DNA of 15,526 nt, taken from Baffinella frigidus (Eukaryota; Cryptophyceae; Cryptomonadales; Baffinellaceae). Positions 8,988-10,559 of the stretch are shown piece by piece. A model generated the notes under the pieces. That model was not told the DNA's origin, made no database searches, and worked only from the letters and a program-made list of their open reading frames with translations. The stretch spans positions 52,014 to 67,539 of the forward strand of contig MU646815.1 of NCBI GenBank assembly GCA_026770585.1, given 5' to 3'. Within the stretch, counting starts at the first letter, position 1. Each line of letters starts with the position of its first letter. Both the position numbers and the translations under genes were made by a program.

Positions 8988-9314
8988 CGTATGATAAATA
9001 AATATATACATTATATGTATATCGCGCGGATCAGTCAACCGCCGTCTCGTGCGCAGCCCCGATAAGTCAACTGGCGTTTCGTTCGCAGGGGCTGCATCCG
9101 GTGCGGTCGCCTGCGGCGCGCAGGGAGGACGTGACCAACGGCATATATGTATATGTATACATATATATATATTATATATGTACGTGTCTAAATCTCTCTG
9201 GTACCACACGTTTTAACGCGCGTCTTATTTGCAGGGGCTGCATCCGGTGCGGTCGCCTGCGGCGCGCGGCGAGGACGTGACCAACGGCATCGCCTACGAT
9301 GCCGACCGCGACCG
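137..9314 (+). CDS. Glutaminyl-peptide cyclotransferase, plant type (partial, five internal exons)
   Basis: Join of 137-210, 2146-2227, 5462-5520, 7119-7182 and 9235-9314; 359 nt, about 120 codons, no stop. Family knowledge: the enzyme cyclises N-terminal glutamine to pyroglutamate with release of ammonia, normally on proteins in the secretory pathway; the fold is a five-bladed beta-propeller. What is seen: GWGLT, MSDG, NELE, ANIW, ARIDP, LGWI and TNGIAYD appear in family order. Residues described from memory as lining the papaya enzyme's cavity are Trp110, Asn155, Trp169 and Lys225. The matching Trp (GWGLT), Asn (NELE) and Trp (ANIW) are spaced 47 and 14 residues apart, against 45 and 14 in papaya; the Lys would be in the missing next exon (VTGK). 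Junction phases are 2, 0, 2, 0, 2 and every intron is GT-AG. About the first third (signal peptide, early blades) and the C-terminus lie outside. The gene may be functional or recently decayed; nothing in these exons is broken. Confidence 0.88.
302..425. repeat. 22-bp direct repeats flanking a half family-B element
   Basis: The same 22-mer, beginning TTTGCGTATGGGAATTGG, occurs at 302-323 and 404-425. Between them, 337-402 matches the left arm of family B (CCACTCGAGGCT ... CCAGTCACGGGC) and stops before the central palindrome. This looks like a half element bounded by a duplication too long to be a normal target-site duplication. Confidence 0.8.
467..605 (+). pseudogene. Split partial copy of exon 1
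   Basis: TTCACGCACGACACCA (467-482) matches exon 1 at its THDT codons. CTCATCATGTCTGACGG (583-599) plus donor GTGCGG matches LIMSDG and the splice site. About 100 bases of unrelated sequence separate the two parts where the parent has a few bases. The acceptor side is absent. Confidence 0.75.
600..634. repeat. GGGTTCA short tandem tract
   Basis: The donor of the exon 1 copy runs straight into GAGGGTTCAGGGTTCAGGGT, a diverged telomere-like heptamer. The same arrangement of exon copy then heptamer block occurs at 1087. Confidence 0.75.
680..796. repeat. Family N repeat (first copy)
   Basis: From CTTCTTCTTC through TCTCGATACAGGTCC and CCTTGAGTTGAGTG to GGGCCCGCCTCAGAGACAAG. A near-complete reverse-complement copy lies at 7312-7430, with shorter pieces at 7533-7563 and 12890-12950. 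It is a dispersed repeat of unknown class with no obvious TIR; the GAGGCGGGCC end recurs alone at 495, 4241 and 14398. Confidence 0.8.
810..935. mobile_element. Family F MITE, copy 1
   Basis: Termini CCACGCCAGA and TCTGGCGTGG, flanked by TA at 808-809 and 936-937, total 126 bp. The interior includes GGTTTTGAAAACCACTGCC-like sequence shared with copy 2 at 5914-6039, which lies in the opposite orientation. It is non-autonomous with no coding capacity, and the TA duplication suggests a Tc1/mariner-like mobiliser. Confidence 0.8.
937..1052. repeat. GA-rich imperfect repeats with GTTGACTTTTGAGA core
   Basis: Several diverged units of about 17-20 bp such as GAGTTGACTTTTGAGA. The reverse-complement theme (TCTCTAAAGTCATTTC) makes up the tract before exon 3, and a third set is at 14281-14335. 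Confidence 0.7.
1058..1086 (+). pseudogene. Partial copy of exon 1, donor lost
   Basis: Encodes DTEQLTMSDG in the exon 1 frame. The splice donor has changed from GTGCGG to CTGCGG, and the copy then runs directly into the CCCTAAA block at 1093. Confidence 0.8.
1093..1270. repeat. Interstitial telomere-like block (CCCTAAA)
   Basis: About 25 units of CCCTAAA with many CCCTACA, CCCTGAA and CCCTGCA variants. The degeneracy and internal position mark an old interstitial array rather than a chromosome end. Confidence 0.93.
1330..1541. mobile_element. Family B MITE, copy 1
   Basis: Termini CCACTCGAGGCT and AGCCTCGAGTGG, 212 bp. A 38-bp near-palindrome centred on GAATTC (1402-1439) sits inside, with outer arms GGTCACGT/ACGTGACC. 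Full relatives are at 6164-6371 and 13522-13732, partial ones at 337-402, 4427-4545 and 4848-4950. No clear target duplication is seen. Confidence 0.85.
1672..1720. repeat. 21-bp tandem duplication with inverted ends
   Basis: Two exact copies of a 21-mer starting GTTACGACCTGGGTCAGGG (1672-1692 and 1693-1713), closed by GTCGTAAC, so GTTACGAC and GTCGTAAC also form an inverted pair. Confidence 0.9.
1785..1940. mobile_element. Family M long-hairpin MITE
   Basis: Inverted arms of about 63 bp (1786-1848 and 1877-1939) starting GGTAACGGCCTGAAAATG and differing at very few positions, with a 28-base loop. Flanked by TA at 1783-1784 and 1941-1942. The arms contain GCCTAGGACCTCCTACCGTAGG, the core also found in families A, C and D. 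Confidence 0.88.
1973..2016 (+). pseudogene. Defective copy of exon 2 with its acceptor
   Basis: Follows CTTCCCAG and encodes GSARTATFEIACEIFA. Relative to true exon 2 it lacks the bases for IVFRNPD. The acceptor looks usable and its pyrimidine tract comes from CCCTAAACCC-type sequence, but no matching donor is seen. It lies 130 bases upstream of the intact exon. Confidence 0.82.
2050..2140. repeat. GCTATCTTATGGGT imperfect repeats before exon 2
   Basis: Four or so diverged units of GCTAT(C/T)TTATGGGT with T-rich spacers run up to the exon 2 acceptor and may supply its pyrimidine-rich tract. The same unit is amplified inside the family K inverted repeat at 3609-3702. Confidence 0.75.
2146..2227 (+). 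CDS. Cyclotransferase exon 2 (ARIVFRNPDTFEIAREI)
   Basis: Acceptor TTTTTCAG ends at 2145; AAGCAG meets donor GTCTCC at 2228. The exon is 82 nt. The first G completes the Gly split at exon 1, then SARIVFRNPDTFEIAREI and FAYDPATKQ follow, ending in phase 0. In the family, MSDG is followed by a Ser/Thr, an L.F.DP.TF strand and a ..REI.V segment, as here. The fit to the NVT that opens exon 3 is good. The donor choice at CAG|GTCTCC is inferred: the frame stays open downstream into TTCGAGAACATT repeats, which look intronic because they are tandem. Confidence 0.9.
2281..2319. repeat. Short hairpin
   Basis: Arms of 16 bases (ACGTTTCGCGAAGACA and its complement with one mismatch) around a 7-base loop, 54 bases after the exon 2 donor. 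Confidence 0.85.
2409..2486 (+). pseudogene. Donor-side copy of exon 2 plus intron start
   Basis: Encodes EIFAYDDPATKQ, with one extra Asp codon against the parent and frame kept, followed by the same CAG|GTCTCC junction and the TTCGAGAACATT intron repeats. Only the 3' half of the exon is present, so it has no acceptor of its own. Confidence 0.82.
2614..2735. repeat. 122-bp direct repeat, first copy (contains family C core)
   Basis: Runs from AAGGTCTTGACTGGTCTCCG to CTCGAAACCC and recurs at 4071-4192 with few changes. The first half is the family C core (GTAGGAACCCCCCTATGTCC, TACCGTAGGGTCCTAG); the second half contains ACAATCTCAGCCTCGAA, seen again at 4696. Confidence 0.88.
2774..2962. repeat. 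GTTTAGGAATGAAAAGGTGC repeats mixed with TTTAGGG
   Basis: Four copies of a unit of about 27 bp (2774-2800, 2823-2849, 2884-2910, 2940-2962) separated by TTTAGGG-type heptamers of variable number. Each unit starts as a TTTAGG heptamer, so it probably arose within the heptamer array. Confidence 0.88.
2966..2997 (+). pseudogene. Degenerate exon 2 fragment
   Basis: CCACGCGAACTCTTCGCGAA reads PRELFANAPA, resembling AREIFAYDPA of exon 2. Identity is modest and this is the weakest of the exon copies. Confidence 0.4.
3149..3265. repeat. CCCTCAA heptamer block
   Basis: About ten consecutive CCCTCAA units (3183-3254) with CCCTGAA edges; a homogenised variant of the CCCTAAA telomere-like heptamer. Confidence 0.93.
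3326..3470. mobile_element. Family J hairpin element
   Basis: Imperfect inverted arms of about 68 bp meet at a GATCGGGGTCA/TGACCCCGATC centre; the ends read CCCACCAGCCCT and AGGGCTAGTGGG. GTGGCTCAAATAGTGC is shared by both arms. A fragment of the end (CCACCAGCCCTCCCAAG) recurs near 3001. Confidence 0.82.
3541..3772. mobile_element. Family K inverted repeat with internal tandem array
   Basis: Arms of about 70 bp (3541-3608 and 3703-3772; CCGTAGCCTTTTGAG, GCGGTTGGTCAAGAGCG) enclose about four head-to-tail 22-23 bp units of GTCGTTTTTGCTATCTTATG type. The right end overlaps the left end of family L at TAGAGCG. Confidence 0.82.
3768..3963. mobile_element. Family L MITE
   Basis: TIRs of at least 33 bp beginning GAGCGTTTGCGGTAATTG and containing TTGTCCGTTTTGGAC, with TA at 3766-3767 and 3964-3965; 196 bp. 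Non-autonomous. The GAGCG terminus is shared with family H. Confidence 0.85.
4071..4192. repeat. 122-bp direct repeat, second copy
   Basis: Second copy of the unit at 2614-2735, same orientation, 1,457 bases downstream, again with the family C core followed by ACAATCTCAGCCTCGAA. Confidence 0.88.
4621..4679. repeat. Triple direct/inverted repeat
   Basis: CCAAAAGTGAACACC occurs at 4622-4636, its complement at 4651-4665, and a third direct copy (CAAAAGTGAACACC) at 4666-4679, so two alternative hairpins compete for the middle copy. Confidence 0.88.
4750..4803. repeat. GGGGTGT/TTTAGGG-like tract
   Basis: G-rich heptamer variants (GGGTTTGGGGTGTAGGGG...) ending in GGGTTTAGGGTTTAG; a short diverged telomere-like block. 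Confidence 0.8.
5040..5209. mobile_element. Family H long palindrome, copy 1
   Basis: Termini GAGCGCTCTGC and GCACAGCGCTC with TA at 5038-5039 and 5210-5211; 170 bp, almost entirely stem (AAATTGGAGCCATTTTGTCA and complement) around a short loop. Copy 2 at 10370-10540 is the same element flipped. No coding capacity. Confidence 0.88.
5236..5458 (+). repeat. CT-rich (TCTCTAAAGTCATTTC)n tract before exon 3
   Basis: About a dozen imperfect units of 15-18 bp, pyrimidine-rich on the + strand, ending at CGCACGTGCAG, the exon 3 acceptor. It may serve as an unusually long polypyrimidine tract; that role is inferred. Confidence 0.8.
5462..5520 (+). CDS. Cyclotransferase exon 3 (NELELVHGEILANIW)
   Basis: Acceptor GTGCAG ends at 5461 and donor GTAAAC begins at 5521. 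The exon is 59 nt, starts in phase 0 and ends two bases into the Trp codon TG|G. It encodes NVTMVNELELVHGEILANIW. The family motif is (L)NELE.(V/I).GE..AN(V/I)W. The Asn of NELE and the Trp of ANIW match conserved cavity residues and are 14 apart, as in papaya. Partial copies follow at 5671 and 5862. The donor is immediately part of GTAAACCCTAAACCC, a telomere-like heptamer pair. Confidence 0.92.
5535..5650. mobile_element. Family C element, right-truncated
   Basis: CGCGGACTTCGAAGGGATTT end, then TAGGACCCTACGGTAGGC and GTAGGGACATATAGGGG core, ending CGGATAAGGTAACGGAAAGG. The far terminus seen at 8500 is missing. Confidence 0.78.
5671..5711 (+). pseudogene. Donor-side copy of exon 3
   Basis: Encodes ELEMVHGEILANI plus TG, then the same GTAAACCCTAAACCCACA junction. 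The first 18 nt of exon 3 are replaced by TTTAGGGTTTAG, so no in-phase acceptor exists. The copy and its flank up to the GACTTCGAAGGG end of family C were duplicated together. Confidence 0.85.
5726..5862. mobile_element. Family C element, inverted
   Basis: Reverse orientation relative to 5535 and 6040: terminus CACACAGCAGACTTCGAAGG, then the core, ending at GGTTATTCAAAATGG where it abuts the third exon 3 copy. Together with 5535 it forms an inverted pair around exon copy 5671. Confidence 0.78.
5862..5893 (+). pseudogene. Second donor-side copy of exon 3
   Basis: ATGGCCCATGGCGAGATCC... reads MAHGEILTNI plus TG, followed by GTCCTC in place of GTAAAC. More diverged than the copy at 5671. Confidence 0.75.
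5914..6039. mobile_element. Family F MITE, copy 2
   Basis: CCACGTCAGA ... TCTGGCGTGG, 126 bp, internally the reverse complement of copy 1 at 810 (CCCTCAAGGCAGTGGTTTTC shared). TA flanks are not preserved. Confidence 0.78.
6040..6150. mobile_element. Family C element, right-truncated
   Basis: Begins ACACAGCTTCGAAGGGATTT, core CCTACGGTAGGCAACCCG and GTAGGGACATAGGGGGGTTC, ending AAGGTAACGGCGACCG. It abuts family F copy 2 directly. Confidence 0.78.
6164..6371. mobile_element. Family B MITE, copy 2
   Basis: CACTCGAGGCTAG ... CTAGCCTCGAGTG, 208 bp, same internal orientation as copy 1. The central palindrome is 6235-6272 with GAATTC at 6251-6256 and one A:A mismatch pair. Confidence 0.85.
6522..6535 (+). 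pseudogene. 5' fragment of exon 4
   Basis: CCCGCAG acceptor followed by GTTCAAGGACAAGC, identical to the first 14 bases of exon 4, then unrelated sequence. Confidence 0.7.
6655..6690 (+). pseudogene. Internal fragment of exon 4
   Basis: Reads MDKLARIDPASG in the exon 4 frame, with GCG and GAC CCC GCG TCC codons different from the parent. Acceptor and 3' half are missing; it runs into a family C core. Confidence 0.8.
6690..6765. mobile_element. Family C core fragment
   Basis: TTAGGACCCTACGGTAGGCA and GTAGGGACATAGGG with a following TTCCTACGG; both termini absent. A shorter core piece (CTCCTACCGTAGGCAACCCG) is at 6580-6604. Confidence 0.7.
6770..7118 (+). repeat. Tandemly repeated acceptor region of intron 3
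   Basis: Three versions of a unit TGACGGTCTCACACGGGG ... GTTTGGCCGTCTCACACGGG ending GGTTGCAG|GTTCA lie at 6774-6842, about 6950-7045, and 7055-7118. The first carries exon 4's first 16 bases (6838-6853), the second only GTTCA, and the third leads into the intact exon 4. Between them are TTGGTATTA repeats (6853-6945). Confidence 0.85.
6853..6945. repeat. TTGGTATTAG/TTGGTATTAC decamer tandem
   Basis: Eight to nine units of about 10 bp (TTGGTATTAG, TTGGTATTAC, GTTGGTGTTA) immediately after the truncated exon 4 copy. Confidence 0.9.
7119..7182 (+). CDS. Cyclotransferase exon 4 (FKDKLARIDPASGRILGWINL)
   Basis: Acceptor GGTTGCAG ends at 7118; donor GTGGTA begins at 7183. The exon is 64 nt. Its first G completes Trp (TG|G) of ANIW, then FKDKLARIDP and ASGRILGWINL follow, ending in phase 0. 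This matches the family stretch ..D.IARIDP.TG.(V/I)LGWI.L that directly follows ANVW. The donor is weak by consensus, but the same CTC|GTGGTATATA junction is preserved in the copy at 7854-7898. Five or more fragments of this exon surround it. Confidence 0.92.
7212..7309. mobile_element. Family D MITE, copy 1
   Basis: TCCCTTAAGTGGCCAGTAGG ... TGGCCACTTCAGGGA between TA at 7210-7211 and 7310-7311. The centre has a GCCGTCAAA/TTTGACGGC hairpin (7273-7293). Confidence 0.82.
7312..7430. repeat. Family N repeat, inverted copy
   Basis: Reverse complement of 680-796 with high identity (GTCTCTGAGGCGGGCCCG, ACTCAACTCAAGGC, CCTGTATCGAGAGTACT). It begins right at the family D terminus. A further piece (GGACCTGTATCGAGAGTACT) is at 7536-7555. 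Confidence 0.85.
7597..7619 (+). pseudogene. 3' fragment of exon 4
   Basis: Reads VLGWITL, matching ILGWINL, followed by GCGGTATA where the parent has GTGGTATA. The GT-to-GC change makes the donor weaker. Confidence 0.75.
7688..7850. repeat. Degenerate TTTAGGG block
   Basis: About 22 heptamers of TTTAGGG/CTTAGGG/CGTAGGG type. Orientation is opposite to the block at 7905; the two flank an exon 4 copy. Confidence 0.92.
7854..7898 (+). pseudogene. Copy of exon 4, 3' two thirds, with donor
   Basis: Reads RIDLASGRILGWINL in frame, then GTGGTATATA identical to the parent donor. The acceptor side is replaced by CTAGGGTTTCTCTCGAG. It sits exactly between opposed telomere-like blocks. Confidence 0.88.
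7905..8132. repeat. CCCTAAA block
   Basis: About 30 heptamers, mostly CCCTAAA with CCCTGAA, CCCGAAA and CCCAAAA variants, starting five bases after the exon 4 copy's donor region. Confidence 0.93.
8188..8340. mobile_element. Family I hairpin element, copy 1
   Basis: Inverted GCCTGAGCAAATCG (8205-8218) and CGATTTGCTCAGGC (8311-8324) with weaker outer homology (ACCACCAACCCTC vs GGTACAAACCTTC) and a GCCGGAATCCGGC centre. Copy 2 is at 14431. Confidence 0.78.
8351..8511. mobile_element. Family C MITE, full-length copy
   Basis: CCACACAGCGGACTTCGAAG ... CTTTGTAGCCCGCTTTGTGG, 161 bp, with core TACGACCCTACGGTAGGCAA and GTAGGGACATAGGGGGG. It is the best guide to the family's termini (CCACA.AGCGG.CT.C.AAGGG). 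No clear target duplication. Confidence 0.82.
8696..8713 (+). pseudogene. Copy of exon 5, 18 nt only
   Basis: Acceptor CTTATTTGCAG then GGGCTGCATCCAGTGCGG (GLHPVR), cut off by a (ATATGT)n microsatellite. The 50 bases before it match the intron immediately before the intact exon 5. Confidence 0.82.
8719..8760. repeat. ATATGT microsatellite
   Basis: Five or six ATATGTAT units immediately downstream of the truncated exon 5 copy. Confidence 0.93.
8875..8927 (+). pseudogene. Copy of exon 5, about 53 nt
   Basis: After TTCGCAG it reads GLHPVRSPAARGEDVTNG in frame, then TCTCCCCGTCGG and a long AT microsatellite instead of the IAYD codons. No donor. Confidence 0.88.
8939..9020. repeat. AT microsatellite with degenerate tail
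   Basis: (TA)n of about 34 bases followed by AT-rich ATAAATAAATATATACATTA. Confidence 0.93.
9089..9144 (+). pseudogene. Copy of exon 5, about 56 nt
   Basis: After GTTCGCAG it reads GLHPVRSPAARREDVTNGI, and homology ends at GGCAT, where (ATATGT)n begins. One Gly to Arg change relative to the intact exon. Confidence 0.88.
9235..9314 (+). CDS. Cyclotransferase exon 5 (EDVTNGIAYDADRDR)
   Basis: Acceptor TTATTTGCAG ends at 9234; donor GTAAAC begins at 9315. The exon is 80 nt, phase 0 to phase 2, encoding GLHPVRSPAARG then EDVTNGIAYDADRDR. The family motif is (D)V.NGIAYD...(D)RLFVTGK..P, so the exon stops exactly before LFVTGK. Reading through the donor would give CGG TAA, a stop that would remove the conserved C-terminal strand; splicing is therefore preferred. 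It is the only one of four copies with the IAYD codons and a donor. Confidence 0.92.
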
Positions 9315-9324
9315 GTAAACACGC

Positions 9325-9766
9325 TAGGCTCATACGCCCTACCGTAGGGCCCTAGGACCTGCCTAGGACCTTCTATCCCTCAAGTGGCGAGTAGGCTCAT
9401 ACGCCCTACCGTAGGGCCCTAGGACCTGCCTAATACGCCCTACCGTAGGGCCCTGCGAGTAGGCTCATACGCCCTACCGTAGGGCCCTAGGACCTGCCTA
9501 GGACCTTCTATCCCTCAAGTGGCGAGTAGGCTCATACGCCCTACCGTAGGGCCCTAGGACCTGCCTAGGACCTTCTATCCCTCAAGTGGCGAGTAGGCTC
9601 ATACGCCCTACCGTAGGGCCCTAGGACCTGCCTAGGACCTTCTATCCCTCAAGTGGCGAGTAGGCTCATACGCCCTACCGTAGGGCCCTAGGACCTGCCT
9701 AGGACCTTCTATCCCTCAAGTGGCGAGTAGGCTCATACGCCCTACCGTAGGGCCCTAGGACCTGCC
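9325..9766. repeat. 67-bp tandem array derived from family D
   Basis: TAGGCTCATACGCCCTACCG recurs at 9325, 9392, 9460, 9527, 9594, 9661 and 9728: a period of 67 with one 68 step, where an internal partial copy (9430-9458) replaces deleted sequence. The unit equals one arm of family D (TATCCCTCAAGTGGCGAGTA, GGGCCCTAGGACCTGCC), so a half element was amplified head to tail. Units are nearly identical, so amplification or homogenisation is recent. Confidence 0.95.
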
Positions 9767-9787
9767 CCGCAGGGGAACGCACCGGAT
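9767..9787 (-). pseudogene. Inverted 21-nt fragment of exon 5 copy
   Basis: The reverse complement reads ATCCGGTGCGTTCCCCTGCG. The TTCCCC variant is found only in the truncated copy at 8875, not in the intact exon, so this piece derives from that copy. It sits exactly where the 67-bp array ends. Confidence 0.8.
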
Positions 9788-9804
9788 AGGACCTGCCTAA
9801 ACAC

Positions 9805-10030
9805 AGAACGCTAAACCCTAAAACCTGAACCCGAAACCCGAAACCCTGAGGCCGAAACCCCCAACCCCAAACCCCAAACCCCAAACCCCACACCGCTAAC
9901 CCCAAACCCCAAACCCCAAACCCCAAACCCCAAACCCCAAACCCCAAACCCCAAACCCCAAACCCCAAACCCCCAAACTCCAAACCCCGAACCCCAAACC
10001 CCAAACCCCAAAACCCAAAACCCAAACAGG
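9805..10030. repeat. CCCCAAA heptamer block
   Basis: Nearly 25 ACCCCAA units with CCCTAAA and CCCGAAA at the left edge. It gives long spurious reverse-strand frames of repeating GFGVWGL. A locally homogenised telomere-like variant. Confidence 0.94.
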
Positions 10031-10140
10031 TTATGGGTGACAGGCAAGCTCTGGCCGTCGCTATTCGAGATCGAGCTCGTGTGATTCCCAAATCAACTTT
10101 TCCAAAGTCAACGTCAAGTTGACTTTTGTCGAAATAAGTA

Positions 10141-10288
10141 CAGGGGTACCTCGCTCATAAGAAAGCGCACCCCCCCCTGGGGGGAAGGACCACCGTAGGG
10201 CGCTAGGCACAGGCCTACTGTAGGGCTATGCCTAGGGTCCTATGGTGGTCGTAGGGGGAGGCGCTTTCTTATGAGCGAGGTACCCCTG
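10141..10288. mobile_element. Family A MITE, copy 1
   Basis: CAGGGGTACCTCGCTCATAA with a perfect TIR of 28 bp inside TA at 10139-10140 and 10289-10290; 148 bp. The interior has ACCACCGTAGGGCGCTAGG and CCTACTGTAGGGC. Non-autonomous; the CAGGG terminus with TA suggests a Tc1/mariner-type mobiliser. Confidence 0.9.
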
Positions 10289-10369
10289 TATGCGGGGTGC
10301 TCTACATCGGGCATATTTTACCCTTGTTGGGGGAGCCGTGGCCCAGGAGAATAAACATGAATCCAGATA

Positions 10370-10540
10370 GAGCGCTGTGCAGAGAAGTTGGCCACGGGAA
10401 ATAATGGAAAATCGAGAAATTGGAGCCATTTTGTCAACTTTTGAGAAATTTAGTACCATGAATTTCTCAAAAGTGGACGAAATGGCTCCAATTTTCCCAT
10501 TTTCCCATTTTCCGGTGGCCAACTTCTCTGCACAGCGCTC
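10370..10540. mobile_element. Family H long palindrome, copy 2
   Basis: TA at 10368-10369 and 10541-10542, 171 bp. Its left arm matches the complement of copy 1's right arm (GGGAAATAATGGAAAATCG) and vice versa, so the two copies are in opposite orientation and the arm differences are old. Confidence 0.88.
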
Positions 10541-10559
10541 TAATCGGAGACTCGGTTTA

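Larger units (their letters stand above)
8791..9072. repeat. Duplicated intron segment between exon 5 copies
   Basis: A segment of about 50 bp (CGGATCGGTCAACCGC, CTCGTGCGCAGCCCCG, ATAAGTCAAC) is present at 8791-8841 and again at 9022-9072, each time 15-35 bases before an exon 5 copy, showing the copies arose by duplication of exon plus upstream intron. Confidence 0.85.
7183..9234 (+). other. Intron 4: opposed telomere-like blocks, exon 4 and 5 copies
   Basis: 2,052 bases. Contents: family D element, inverted family N repeat, exon 4 3' fragments, a TTTAGGG block and a CCCTAAA block facing each other around an exon 4 copy, a family I hairpin, the best full family C element, and three truncated copies of exon 5 separated by AT microsatellites. 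Confidence 0.8.

Noticed and set aside
8853-9209. 118-aa reverse frame rich in IYIYIY
   Set aside because: Produced by AT microsatellites and the antisense of exon 5 copies; no family match.
9315-9318. Natural stop (CGG TAA) right after exon 5 as the gene's end
   Set aside because: It would remove the conserved LFVTGK..P strand, while GTAAAC is a good donor in the expected phase. Kept as a less likely alternative.
9325-9766. CRISPR-like array
   Set aside because: The 67-bp units are contiguous with no unique spacers, and the genome is eukaryotic.
9699-10091. 130-aa reverse frame with repeating GFGVWGL
   Set aside because: It is a translation of the CCCCAAA heptamer block; the apparent protein repeat is a by-product of a 7-bp tandem.
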